Shown: one piece after another, positions 31,155 through 39,254 of the stretch | How positions within the stretch are numbered: position 1 is the first letter of the stretch | Layout: each line of letters opens with the position of its first letter | Source: SURF-32 sp964648365 | Lineage (GTDB): Bacteria; Planctomycetota; Phycisphaerae; UBA1845 | Assembly: GCA_964648365.1 (NCBI GenBank) | Contig: CAZYLK010000034.1 | Span: 1 to 41,457 of the forward strand | Length of the DNA stretch: 41,457 nt | Direction: 5' to 3' | Position numbers and translations under genes: made by a program | The notes under the pieces: model-generated | Seen by the model: the letters and a program-made list of their open reading frames with translations, nothing else | Told to the model about the DNA's origin: nothing | Database searches by the model: none

Positions 31155-31646
31155 ATGGTAGGCAAGTCCGCCATCAAGGTCTTGTTCCTCTGCACCGGCA
31201 ACGCCTGCCGGTCGCAGATGGCCGAAGCCCTGCTGACCCATCACGGCGGCAGGCGGTTCGATGTCTACAGCGCCGGCGTCCAGCCGGCCGGGTTCGTCCA
31301 TCAGCTTGCCATCGACGCCCTGAACCGCATGAGTGTCGGCATGCCCTTCGCGGAATCGAAGGGCGTCGACGCCGTCCTCGACCAGGACTACGACGCCGTG
31401 ATCACGCTCTGCGACGTGGCCGCGGCCGTCGTCGACCACACGGCGTGGAAGGGCACCCCGCTGATCGCACACTGGTCGCTCCCCGACCCCGTCGCCCACC
31501 CCGGATCGCCCCAGGAGCGCGCGAACATGGCCCAACTGGTCGCCGGGCGGCTCGAGGCCAAGATCAAGGGACTTGCGGCGCTCGACTGGTCGGCGAAGGA
31601 CCGGAAGGCCCTTCAGGTCAGGCTGGATCACCTCGGGCAGATCTGA
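31155..31646 (+). CDS. Arsenate reductase / low-molecular-weight tyrosine phosphatase family protein
   Basis: 163 residues from ATG 31155 (no clear ribosome site). The fold-defining P-loop is IKVLFLCTGNACRSQMAEALL (about 7-27), with catalytic Cys in C(T)GNxCRS, and the acid-loop Asp is in WSLPDPVAHPG. The DYDAVITLCDVAA segment corresponds to the thioredoxin-linked ArsC style (VxTxCD), which would supply a second Cys. Arsenate reduction or protein dephosphorylation are both possible; ArsC-type is favoured by the TLCD motif. There is no arsenite exporter or ArsR nearby. Confidence 0.85.
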   Translation: MVGKSAIKVLFLCTGNACRSQMAEALLTHHGGRRFDVYSAGVQPAGFVHQLAIDALNRMSVGMPFAESKGVDAVLDQDYDAVITLCDVAAAVVDHTAWKGTPLIAHWSLPDPVAHPGSPQERANMAQLVAGRLEAKIKGLAALDWSAKDRKALQVRLDHLGQI

Positions 31647-31686
31647 TAGCGCGACGCGCGGCGCCCCATGCCCCGCCGCTACCGGC

Positions 31687-31692
31687 TATACT
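31687..31692 (+). promoter_or_regulatory. Candidate -10 box of a leaderless transcript
   Basis: TATACT ends 6 nt before ATG 31699, so transcription would start at or next to the A of the start codon. No Shine-Dalgarno is present, and the -35 region is unclear. Confidence 0.4.
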
Positions 31693-31698
31693 GTGTCG

Positions 31699-32520
31699 AT
31701 GAAGATCGCGGCCGCACAGCTTGATTGCCGTGTAGGGGACGTGGCGGCAAACGTCGATGCGATCGTCGCGAGAGTTACCGCGGCCGCTGACGCCGGATGC
31801 GACTTAGTCGTGCTGCCTGAAATGGCGGACACCGGTTACGACATGGACGCGATCCGTCGTTGCGCGGCGGTGTGGGACGGGCCGGACGACGGTCGATCGC
31901 CGTGTGCTGTGCTGTGTCGCGCCGCGCGGGAACGTGGCGTCGCCGTCATCTGCGGCCTCTCCGAGCGTGAGGGCGACAGCGTCTACAACGCGGTTGCGGC
32001 CATCGACTCGTCCGGGCGCCTCGTGGGCCGATACCGCAAGGCGCATCTGTTCAGCTACGCACCCGTCTGCGAGGACAAGCACCTGTCGCGCGGCGACGAG
32101 GCGACGGTGATCAACCTGTGCGGCTTCCGGGTCGGCATCATGGTCTGCTATGACCTGCGGTTTCCGGAGTGGGCCCGGCTGTACGCGCTGCGCGGTGCGG
32201 AGGTGCTGGTCGTCCCCGCCGCGTGGCCATTCCCGCGGATCGAGCACTGGAAGTTGCTCACGAGTTGCCGCGCGGTGGAAAACCAGGTCTTCGTCGCGGC
32301 CGCGAACCGCGTGGGCTCCGACGGCTGCGGCGTATTCTGCGGCTCCAGCCGCGTCCTCGACCCCTTCGGCACCATCCTGGCGTCAGCGCCGGAGACCGAC
32401 GAGTGCATGATCATCGCCCGGCTCGGGCGGGAGCGGCTCGACAAGGTCCGCTCCTCGATGCGCGTCTTTGCGGATCGCCGGCCGGACCTGTACGACGCGG
32501 GTCGCGACGACCGGCCGTAA
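31699..32520 (+). CDS. Carbon-nitrogen hydrolase (nitrilase superfamily amidase)
   Basis: 273 residues, the usual length. The Glu-Lys-Cys catalytic triad is visible: LVVLPEMADTGY (Glu about 42), GRYRKAHLF (Lys about 114) and GIMVCYDLRFPEW (Cys about 151). The YDLRFPE form and overall pattern resemble omega-amidase / Nit-type enzymes that hydrolyse small amides such as alpha-keto amides or deaminated metabolites; the substrate is not certain. It starts 52 bp after the arsenate-reductase-like gene but may have its own leaderless promoter. Cytoplasmic. Confidence 0.93.
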   Translation: MKIAAAQLDCRVGDVAANVDAIVARVTAAADAGCDLVVLPEMADTGYDMDAIRRCAAVWDGPDDGRSPCAVLCRAARERGVAVICGLSEREGDSVYNAVAAIDSSGRLVGRYRKAHLFSYAPVCEDKHLSRGDEATVINLCGFRVGIMVCYDLRFPEWARLYALRGAEVLVVPAAWPFPRIEHWKLLTSCRAVENQVFVAAANRVGSDGCGVFCGSSRVLDPFGTILASAPETDECMIIARLGRERLDKVRSSMRVFADRRPDLYDAGRDDRP

Positions 32521-32639
32521 CGCGGCGGCGATCGTTGCACAACACGCCTTTCTTGCCGGCGTTACGCGCGGTACTCTGCTCATAGTGATGTCCGGCGCGG
32601 CCGGCCATCCGCACCTTTTCCGGGCACGGCGGCACACGC

Positions 32640-35555
32640 ATGTCCGATCCGATCTTCGAACTCGAACTGGCGGCGCTGCGGGATGCCTGCCGCCGGCTTC
32701 GCGACGACGTCGATCGCCAGATGCAGGGCGCGGACCACCTGCTCGCCCAGTTCGACCGTCTGACGACGCGGCTGGATGAACTGGAGCGACGCCATGCGGC
32801 TGCGACCCGCGACGCGACGACGCCGGCTGCCGGCGTGTCGCCGCAGCATGGCGCTGAACCGGGCGGCGTTGGGCACGCGCCCGACTCCTCGCAAGCCACA
32901 CCCGCAGCGGCACGGCGCTCGGAACCGCGTCCGCCGGCGAACCAACCGGTCGGCGGCATTGCTCCGGATCAGCCTCCACGGGATGCGCCGCGCGCCCCGT
33001 TCTGGCAGGTTCCACCGCCTCCGCGAGACCCCGCGGCGCCCGCGACTGCGCCGTCGACATTGCTGGGTACGCCGCTCGTCGAACTGGGGCTGCGACTGTT
33101 GAATCCGCAGCGCCGCGTGCAGGCCGAGCGCCCTCCGCGCGACGGCGGCAGTCTCGAAATGGCGATCGGCGGAACGTGGCTCAACCGCATCGGCGCGGTG
33201 ATCGTCTTCCTGGCGGTCGCCTTCTTTGCCAAGTTCTCGTTCGACCAGGGATGGATCAGCCCGACCCTGCGGGCCGTCGCCGCCGGCGTGATCGGCGCGG
33301 CGCTGGTGGGCCTGGGCGAGTGGTTCCACGCGCGGGGGCACCGATCGTTCGCCGCGGGTCTGCTGGGTTGCGGCGTCGGCGTGCTGTATCTGGCCGTGTT
33401 TGTTGCGCACGAGTTCTATGCCCTGATCCCGCACGGTGCGGCCTTCGCGCTGTATGCCGGCGTCACGACGCTTTCGATCGCCGTAGCCGTGCATGCGCGG
33501 CTGCTGCCGATCGCGGTCATCGGCGTCCTGGGTGGCTTCCTGACGCCGGTCCTCGTCAGCACCGGCGAGAATCGGCAGGTCGAACTGCTCAGCTATCTGC
33601 TCGCGCTCGACGTCGCGTTCCTGGCCTGCGCGCACCTGCGTCGCTGGGACGTGCTGCGCATCCTGTGCTGGCTCGGCACGGTCGCGCTGTTCGCGGGGTG
33701 GGCGGATCGGTTCTACAGCGACGACGTCGCCTGGCGCACCGCCGCTTTCATCCTCGCGTTCTACCTGCTGTTCCACGGAGAGAGCGTCCTGGCGCTGCGC
33801 CGCGGCGTGTTGGTTTGGCCGCGGGTCATGGCGCATCTGCTTCGCGCCGACAATGCGGTCTTTTTCGGCGCGATGTACTTCACCTTGCGTCACGTGGCGG
33901 CGGACTGGATGGGTCTGTTCGCCGTCGCGGCCGCGGGGTTGCAATGGGCGACGGCGTGGAAGCTGCTGCCGCGCAGCGAGTTGCTGGGTCAACCAAGGCT
34001 GACACTCTGGATCGACGGCGCCGCCATGCTGGCGCTGGCCGCGCCGATGCAGTTCGATCGTTACCTGGTCAGCGTCAGTTGGGCCGTGCAATCGGCCGTC
34101 ACGCTGTACTTCTGCCGCCGCCACGGCACGACGTGGCTGCGGATCAAGGCCGTCGGCGTCTGGTTCGCGGCGGCGGCGCATCTGCTCATCTACGAATACC
34201 ATGACGTGGAACTCGTCGTGCCGATGGCCCGTTGGGCGCTGTGGCACGTCTCTTGGATGATCGTGTTGTTCGTAACGGTCGGGCTGATCGCCTACGCGGG
34301 TGTGGCCGTGCTGCATGTCCGGCGTTCGAGCCACGCCGAGGATGACGTCGTCGGCGCATCGCTGCTGCTCGGCGGCACGGCGCTGCTGCTGGGCATCTTC
34401 GCCGCGGAGTGGGATCGCTACGTGGCCACGATGAGCTGGGTCGTGCTTGGCTTCGCGTGGTGGGGCGTCGGTCGTCGAATCAGCGCCGCGTGGCCTATCG
34501 TGATTACCATTCTTGGCGCCGCTGTCTTCAAGTTCGTCACGTGGGACACGCTCGCGGCCACGGCCGGTGGATTCTGGCGTCAACTGGCCGGACCCGGGTC
34601 GAACCGTGCCGTCGTCGCAGGTCTGGCGGTGGCCGGGTTGGCGTGGGCGTGTCGCCACGCCGCGGATCGCATGCCGGAGAAAATCACGGCTCGGCTTGGC
34701 GTTTATCCGATCCGAGCGCTGCTGACGATTGTGTCGCTCGTGTTGCTGACATGGATCGGCACGTTCGAGACGGCCCGCATCGTCCGCTTCGAAGCCGCCG
34801 TTCGATCACGTTTCGACGACCCTGACGCGACACTGAGTCTGTTCGTGACAGCCTTCTGGTGCATGAACGCGGTGGTGCTCTGGATGTTTGCACGGCCGGA
34901 CCGCGCCGCGCTCTCGGCATATGCGCTGGTACTGACGTGGATGGGAGCGCTGCGGTTCCTGGTGGCGGACACGCTAAATATGGCGATGGACGGGCGATGG
35001 TCCGTGCTTCGGGGCATAGGCCGCAACCGCACGTTCATCGTCGGGCTGCTGGTGATCGGGCTGGCGCTGCTGGCGCACCGGTCGATCCGCCGGCTCGGTC
35101 GCGACCTGACGTCCAAGGGGTTCGGAGTTCGCAGTGCGCAGGCCGCCCTGCTGCTGGCCGTTGTCGCGGTCGCGTGGGTGCCGACGTTTGAAATCGCGCG
35201 GGCGTTCCGTTTCGAACCGTTTGCGGAGCGTTTCGCCGATCCGAGCCTGGCGATGCACGTGGCGCTCTCGACGTTCTGGAGCCTGTACGCGACGGCCCTG
35301 CTGATCATCGGCTTCTCACGACGTGTGTCGCTCGTGCGGCGGGCGGCGCTGGTGCTCTTTGCGATCACCGTGGCGAAGGTGCTGCTGGTCGATGTCGGCT
35401 ACTTGGAACGAGTCTACCGGATTATCTCGTTTGGTGTGCTGGGCGTGCTGCTGTTGTTTGCGTCGTGGCTTTATCAACGCCTGTCGGCGACGGTGCTGGA
35501 ACGGCCGGCGGGCGCGAGCCCGCCGTGGTCGGATCCAACCGGCGTGCCGCGGTGA
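32640..35555 (+). CDS. Very large multi-spanning membrane protein, DUF2339-like
   Basis: 971 residues. The N-terminal 1-55 is a likely coiled coil (LAALRDACRRLRDDVDRQMQ ... RLDELERRH), then a Pro/Ala-rich linker to about 150. From about 175 the rest is a string of more than 20 hydrophobic helices starting GGTWLNRIGAVIVFLAVAFFAKFSFDQGW. The WLNRIG..VLF.AVAFFLKYA-type start, GEWF, and a GGFLTPVLVSTGEN segment are typical of DUF2339 proteins, which have no established function. The C-terminal third contains imperfect repeats (e.g. WIGTFETARIVRFEA and WVPTFEIARAFRFEP). No ribosome site is obvious before ATG 32640. Confidence 0.88.
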   Translation: MSDPIFELELAALRDACRRLRDDVDRQMQGADHLLAQFDRLTTRLDELERRHAAATRDATTPAAGVSPQHGAEPGGVGHAPDSSQATPAAARRSEPRPPANQPVGGIAPDQPPRDAPRAPFWQVPPPPRDPAAPATAPSTLLGTPLVELGLRLLNPQRRVQAERPPRDGGSLEMAIGGTWLNRIGAVIVFLAVAFFAKFSFDQGWISPTLRAVAAGVIGAALVGLGEWFHARGHRSFAAGLLGCGVGVLYLAVFVAHEFYALIPHGAAFALYAGVTTLSIAVAVHARLLPIAVIGVLGGFLTPVLVSTGENRQVELLSYLLALDVAFLACAHLRRWDVLRILCWLGTVALFAGWADRFYSDDVAWRTAAFILAFYLLFHGESVLALRRGVLVWPRVMAHLLRADNAVFFGAMYFTLRHVAADWMGLFAVAAAGLQWATAWKLLPRSELLGQPRLTLWIDGAAMLALAAPMQFDRYLVSVSWAVQSAVTLYFCRRHGTTWLRIKAVGVWFAAAAHLLIYEYHDVELVVPMARWALWHVSWMIVLFVTVGLIAYAGVAVLHVRRSSHAEDDVVGASLLLGGTALLLGIFAAEWDRYVATMSWVVLGFAWWGVGRRISAAWPIVITILGAAVFKFVTWDTLAATAGGFWRQLAGPGSNRAVVAGLAVAGLAWACRHAADRMPEKITARLGVYPIRALLTIVSLVLLTWIGTFETARIVRFEAAVRSRFDDPDATLSLFVTAFWCMNAVVLWMFARPDRAALSAYALVLTWMGALRFLVADTLNMAMDGRWSVLRGIGRNRTFIVGLLVIGLALLAHRSIRRLGRDLTSKGFGVRSAQAALLLAVVAVAWVPTFEIARAFRFEPFAERFADPSLAMHVALSTFWSLYATALLIIGFSRRVSLVRRAALVLFAITVAKVLLVDVGYLERVYRIISFGVLGVLLLFASWLYQRLSATVLERPAGASPPWSDPTGVPR

Positions 35556-35590
35556 CGAAACCGGCCGGTTGAGCCTTGGCCCCGAGCGGC

Positions 35591-35746
35591 CTACAGCCCG
35601 AAGACTTGCAGGAAGAAGGTGCGCAGAACCACCGATTCGAGCACGCTCAGGCCGACGGGAACCAGCCCGGACGCGCATCCGCCGACCTGAAACAGTACGC
35701 CGCCGGCCATGACACCCGCCAGCAGGCGAAATCGTCTGGAACGCAT
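35591..35746 (-). CDS. Small lipoprotein
   Basis: 51 residues from ATG 35746, with GGAGAG 5 nt upstream. A lipoprotein signal (RRFRLLAGVMAGGVLFQVGGC) puts the lipidated Cys at residue 22; the remaining residues ASGLVPVGLSVLESVVLRTF are hydrophobic. It is separated from the next small lipoprotein gene by a minus-strand terminator, so it should have its own promoter. Confidence 0.65.
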   Translation of the reverse strand: MRSRRFRLLAGVMAGGVLFQVGGCASGLVPVGLSVLESVVLRTFFLQVFGL

Positions 35747-35812
35747 GAAACTCTCCGCAACGCCGGCCGATGCGACGACCGGGTCGGCTGCCAACCGCGC
35801 CACGTGCTCGAC

Positions 35813-35857
35813 AAAAAAAACCGACACCCCGCGGTGTGGAGCACCGCGGGACGTCGG
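35813..35857 (-). terminator. Intrinsic terminator
   Basis: On the minus strand a 16-bp stem (35857-35842 with 35836-35821, two G-T wobbles), 5-nt loop and a run of eight T (35820-35813) follow the small lipoprotein gene at 35922-36197. A textbook form. Confidence 0.92.
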
Positions 35858-35921
35858 CGATTCTAGCAACTCTGTGCCGCAACGCACTCCCGCCGAGCGC
35901 GACGCGGGCAGGCCCGACGAA

Positions 35922-36197
35922 TCACGGGCCGTCGAAGTTGTTGTTGCCGAACGGGATGATGTTGCCGGCCGAGCAGCCCGTCAGGAACGGGACGGTACAC
36001 GTCGGATCCAGTCCGTAGTCCGGAATGTCGGCGAACAGCAGCTCAATATCGTTGGCGTCGCAGAACTCCAGCACCGTGGCGCAGGGGTTGAGCGTCTTGA
36101 GCGTGGCCTCGCACGAAGGAAGGCCGAACAGCATGGAGCCGCCGGACAGCACGAGCGTGGCGGCGGCAAGGCGGTGACGAAGCAGGCGCTGCTTCAT
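35922..36197 (-). CDS. Small Cys-containing lipoprotein
   Basis: 91 residues from ATG 36197, with GGAGAAG upstream. The signal MKQRLLRHRLAAATLVLSGG plus SMLFGLPSC gives the lipidated Cys at about residue 29. The mature part has four further Cys (TLNPCATVLEFCDANDI, DPTCTVPFLTGCSAGN), which could make two disulfides. It shares size, signal type and Cys-rich C-terminus with the product of the gene just upstream (36252-36533), suggesting duplication or a common type. No function is recognised. Confidence 0.7.
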   Translation of the reverse strand: MKQRLLRHRLAAATLVLSGGSMLFGLPSCEATLKTLNPCATVLEFCDANDIELLFADIPDYGLDPTCTVPFLTGCSAGNIIPFGNNNFDGP

Positions 36198-36251
36198 GGT
36201 TGGTCTTCTCCACGAAACGAACAAGGCGGGGCCTGTTGCCCATCCGCCGGA

Positions 36252-36533
36252 TTACGGACAGTCCACGAAGGTTCGACCCGCGTTCACGGAGGCTGCGCCG
36301 TCCGTCGAATCGCGATTGTCAAACAGGGTGTTCACCGAGCCGACGTCGTCACAGGGCCGGAGCAGCCCGCCGATGGCGCCGTCGACACAGTCGAACAGGA
36401 AGCAGAAGTCAACGGAGCCGAGTGCTGCCTGCCCTGCGAACTCCGCGCACGCTCCGCCTCCCGCCGCAAACATCACACCCCCGCCGAGCAGCACGGCCGC
36501 GACGGCGGCTACTTTCGCTTTGCGATGACGCAT
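36252..36533 (-). CDS. Small Cys-containing exported protein
   Basis: 93 residues from ATG 36533, with GGAGG (36541-36545) 7 nt upstream. The N-terminus RHRKAKVAAVAAVLLGGGVMFAAGGGAC is a lipoprotein-like signal with Cys at about residue 29, and four more Cys follow (SVDFCFLFDC, LLRPCDD, TFVDC). It lies 54 bp before the next small lipoprotein gene and may form one transcript ending at the terminator near 35813. Confidence 0.7.
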   Translation of the reverse strand: MRHRKAKVAAVAAVLLGGGVMFAAGGGACAEFAGQAALGSVDFCFLFDCVDGAIGGLLRPCDDVGSVNTLFDNRDSTDGAASVNAGRTFVDCP

Positions 36534-36735
36534 CCAGAATGCCTCCAAAGCTCGAATCTGACCCCGATCATTCCCTCGAACACGCGACGGTCTGCCGATC
36601 CGAGGGACGCACAGCTTAGCCAACGGCTTTTCGGCCGACAAGCCGCGCGACGGAAAATCTATGAATGCTCCTGCGGCGGCGAAGCCACTGGCCGCCACCG
36701 CGAATGTCCCATTCTCACGCCCGGTGCGTAGCCCG

Positions 36736-37794
36736 TCAACCCACTGCGGCGGCAATATTCTCCGGCGTCACCGGCGAAATGACGCCCCGTTCCGTAATCA
36801 GCCCGCGGATCAGCGCGGCCGGCGTAACGTCGAACGCCGGGCAGTAGCACGGCACGTCCGCCGGCGCCGTCAGCCGGCCGAATCCCCTGCGGATCTCCTC
36901 GGGCGACCGCTCCTCGATGGGGATCCCCGCCCCGGACGGCGTATTCAGATCGAAGGTCGAGCTTGGTGCAGCCACAAAAAACGGGACGCCGTGGTGGGCT
37001 GCGATTAAAGCTGCACTGTATGTGCCGACCTTGTTGGCCGTGTCGCCGTTGGCCACGATCCGATCGGCGCCGGTGATCATTAACTGAATCCGGCCCGCCT
37101 GCATCAGCGAGCCGATCATGCCATCGCACAAGACGGTCACGTCGATCCCCGCCTGCGTCAGTTCCCAGGCCGTCAGGCGCGAACCCTGCAGCAGCGGCCT
37201 TGTTTCTGACGCATAAACCCGGAACGGGCGGCCAAGCTCGTGGGCGCGATACATCGGCGCCAGCGCCGTGCCATATTCAGCCGTGGCCAGGCCGCCCGCG
37301 TTGCAATAGGTCAACACGCCGAATCCCGGCTGAATCAGCGACTGTCCGTGGTCCCCGATCGCGCGGCACATGGCCGCGTCTTCGTCGCGGATCCGCTTCG
37401 CCTCGTCGAGCAGGGCGCGTTTCAGCGCCTCCACGGACTGGTCGCGGCCGCGCTCGACCAGCCGCATCATCCGTTTGAGTGCCCAGGACAGGTTGACGGC
37501 CGTGGGACGGGCCGATTCAAGCCGGTCGGCAACCGACCGGGCGTGATCGACGAACGCCGGGTACGCTCCGTCGAACCCGCGGGTGCCGAGCACAAACCCC
37601 ATGGCGGCGGCGATGCCGATGGCCGGGGCGCCCCGGACGGACAGGCGCAGAATGGCGTCCCGGACGGCCTCAGCGTCCGTCAGCCGCAGGTCGACCAAGT
37701 CCTCCGGCAGGCGGGTCTGGTCCACCATGCGGACGCAGCCATCCAGCCCGCCCAGCCACTCGACCGTCCTTAGCGCGACGCCGTCGGCGCTCAT
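36736..37794 (-). CDS. mtnA: S-methyl-5-thioribose-1-phosphate isomerase
   Basis: It isomerises methylthioribose-1-phosphate to the ribulose form in methionine salvage. 352 residues, the typical length. Motifs: LSVRGAPAIGIAAAMG (about 51-66), LTYCNAGGLATAEYGTALAPM with the active-site Cys, VYASETRPLLQGSRLTAWEL, MITGADRIVANGDTANKVGT with the catalytic Asp, and PFFVAAPSSTFD. The start ATG 37794 overlaps the purE stop (ATGA). No other mtn genes are in the window. In many bacteria this enzyme is used without the full salvage route, for example in disposal of methylthioadenosine. Confidence 0.96.
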   Translation of the reverse strand: MSADGVALRTVEWLGGLDGCVRMVDQTRLPEDLVDLRLTDAEAVRDAILRLSVRGAPAIGIAAAMGFVLGTRGFDGAYPAFVDHARSVADRLESARPTAVNLSWALKRMMRLVERGRDQSVEALKRALLDEAKRIRDEDAAMCRAIGDHGQSLIQPGFGVLTYCNAGGLATAEYGTALAPMYRAHELGRPFRVYASETRPLLQGSRLTAWELTQAGIDVTVLCDGMIGSLMQAGRIQLMITGADRIVANGDTANKVGTYSAALIAAHHGVPFFVAAPSSTFDLNTPSGAGIPIEERSPEEIRRGFGRLTAPADVPCYCPAFDVTPAALIRGLITERGVISPVTPENIAAAVG

Positions 37795-38297
37795 GCCTGG
37801 AGCCTGTCCTGAAGGGCCTCGTTCTTGGCGGCGACCTCGGCGGCCTGTCTTGACTTGAAATCGCGGTACGCCTCCGCGAGTTCCTTATCCTTGACCGCCA
37901 GGATCTGGACGGCCAACAGAGCCGCATTGCGGGCGCCGGCCGAACCCAGCCCCATCCCCGCCACGGGAATCCCCGGCGGCATCTGCGTGGTGGACAGCAG
38001 CGCGTCCAGACCATCCAACATGCCGGTCGCCAGGGGCACGCCGATGACCGGCAGGGTCGTCACGGCTGCGATGGTGCCGGCCAGCGCGGCCGACATGCCC
38101 GCGGCGGCGATGATCACCTCGAAGCCGTCCGCCTCCGCGGCCGCGGCAAACTCATGCACCCGCTTTGGCGAGCGATGCGCGCTCATCACCTCGACGTGGG
38201 GCGTCAGGCTGAACTTCCCCAACTGCTGAAAACACTGCTGCATCACGGGCCAGTCCGAATCACTGCCCATGACGATTGCCACTCGATGCCGTCCCAT
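37791..38297 (-). CDS. purE: N5-carboxyaminoimidazole ribonucleotide mutase
   Basis: It converts N5-CAIR to CAIR in purine synthesis. 168 residues. Motifs: VAIVMGSDSDWPVM (substrate phosphate loop), VMSAHRSPKRV (catalytic His region), AGMSAALAGTIAAVTTLPVIGVP, and PPGIPVAGMGLGSAGARNAALLA. ATG 38297 is preferred over ATG 38309 because GGAGGG (38302-38307) is correctly placed for it and lies inside the longer version. No purK is nearby. It is translationally coupled to mtnA. Confidence 0.96.
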   Translation of the reverse strand: MGRHRVAIVMGSDSDWPVMQQCFQQLGKFSLTPHVEVMSAHRSPKRVHEFAAAAEADGFEVIIAAAGMSAALAGTIAAVTTLPVIGVPLATGMLDGLDALLSTTQMPPGIPVAGMGLGSAGARNAALLAVQILAVKDKELAEAYRDFKSRQAAEVAAKNEALQDRLQA

Positions 38298-38301
38298 GCG
38301 G

Positions 38302-38307
38302 CCCTCC
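38302..38307 (-). promoter_or_regulatory. Ribosome binding site deciding the purE start
   Basis: GGAGGG on the minus strand is 4 nt before ATG 38297 and overlaps the codons after the alternative ATG 38309. Confidence 0.75.
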
Positions 38308-38451
38308 ATTCAACCCATCTCGTCCAACTATCGCGAATCGACGTCGTGTCGTACCTCGCGCTGCGACCCGTCTCGGCGATGCCGCGCCGGGCGGGCGATT
38401 GTACGGGCGCTGGGGCCTCGGGGCGACCCTGGGACGGAGCGCGGTTCGTGC

Positions 38452-38494
38452 GGGGTACGCGACAGACCCGGCGGGCACGCTCGAACCTGGCACG
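38452..38494 (+). repeat. Degenerate end fragment of the MITE-like element
   Basis: GGGTACGCGAC here corresponds to the terminal repeat GGGTGCGTGAC with two changes, followed by a stretch to TGGCACGG that aligns with 39020-39062. Similarity ends after about 43 bp, about 40 bp before the DUF3592-like gene. Only this end is present. Confidence 0.65.
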
Positions 38495-38535
38495 GCGGTT
38501 GGAATCAGCCGCGACGATTCGGTTCAATGGGCCGG

Positions 38536-38952
38536 ATGAGCGACTATCGAAAGTTCAGAATCGTCGTGGCGGTGATGATCTTCTTTCTCGGCAGCGCGTT
38601 CGGGGCCTGCCGGGAGCTTCAATACGAGGTGTGGGGCAGGACGGCGGAGGCCGAGATCATCCGGGTGCGACAGAGCAGCTACGCGACGGACGACGAAGAC
38701 CTGATGTTCGTGACGTATCGATTCACAGAGGAAGATGGAACCCGCCGTGAAGACAAGATGGTGCGACACGACTGGCGGACGCCGGAACATGAACACCTGA
38801 TGATAGAGTACATCCCCGGCGCGCCGGGAACGTCGCGCCTGGTCGGCGAAGACGAATCGGACCGGGTCGTGATCTTCGTGGTCATGCTAGTGCTGATGGT
38901 CGGCGGGATCATCTGGCTGGGGCGACCGGCGCGGCCGGTGCGGCGGCGATAG
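38536..38952 (+). CDS. Small membrane protein, DUF3592-like
   Basis: 138 residues from ATG 38536 (an in-frame ATG at 38527 adds three residues; neither has a clear ribosome site). A transmembrane helix lies at each end (FRIVVAVMIFFLGSAFGAC, about 6-24; VVIFVVMLVLMVGGIIWLG, about 112-130). Between them is a small beta domain with AEAEIIRVRQSSYATDDED, FVTYRFTEEDGTRRE and IEYIPGAPGTSRLVGE. The TxAxI....V.Y.F...G......V.Y.P.NP..S order is that of DUF3592, which has no defined function. A degenerate repeat end lies just upstream. Confidence 0.7.
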   Translation: MSDYRKFRIVVAVMIFFLGSAFGACRELQYEVWGRTAEAEIIRVRQSSYATDDEDLMFVTYRFTEEDGTRREDKMVRHDWRTPEHEHLMIEYIPGAPGTSRLVGEDESDRVVIFVVMLVLMVGGIIWLGRPARPVRRR

Positions 38953-39019
38953 CGAGCGGCGAATGTCGAACGTCGAACGCTGAAAGTGCGCCCGTGGCGG
39001 AACGAGTGTCGAATGCGTG

Positions 39020-39220
39020 GGGTGCGTGACCGACCCGGCGGGCACGCTCGAACGTGGCACGGCCATCCTGGCCGTGATTCGGAAGGCGGCAGGCCCCTCC
39101 CTCTGTCGTGAATCGGTTTCCGTCCAGGCAAGCCAATTACTGAGTCGTAATAACGGGCAAGATGCCCGTGCCACGCGCGCCGCCCGCGGCTTAAGGGTCC
39201 GCCGATTGCGTCACGCACCC
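39020..39220. mobile_element. MITE-like element, copy B
   Basis: 201 bp with the same perfect 11-bp ends as copy A: GGGTGCGTGAC (39020-39030) and GTCACGCACCC (39210-39220). Flanking 9-bp sequences GAATGCGTG (39011-39019) and GAATGCGCG (39221-39229) differ at one base, consistent with an older target duplication. It is inverted relative to copy A. Its hairpin CACGGCCA/TGGCCGTG (39058-39076) has T-A where copy A has A-T, a compensatory change. It fills the gap between the DUF3592-like gene and the GNAT gene. No transposase. Confidence 0.85.
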
Positions 39221-39254
39221 GAATGCGCGCAGTTGAGTGCCGGATGGCTGGGAC

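Noticed and set aside
32580..34658. A 692-codon minus-strand frame opposite the DUF2339-like gene.
   Set aside because: Shadow frame, very rich in Arg, Gln and Asp; the plus strand has regular transmembrane helices.
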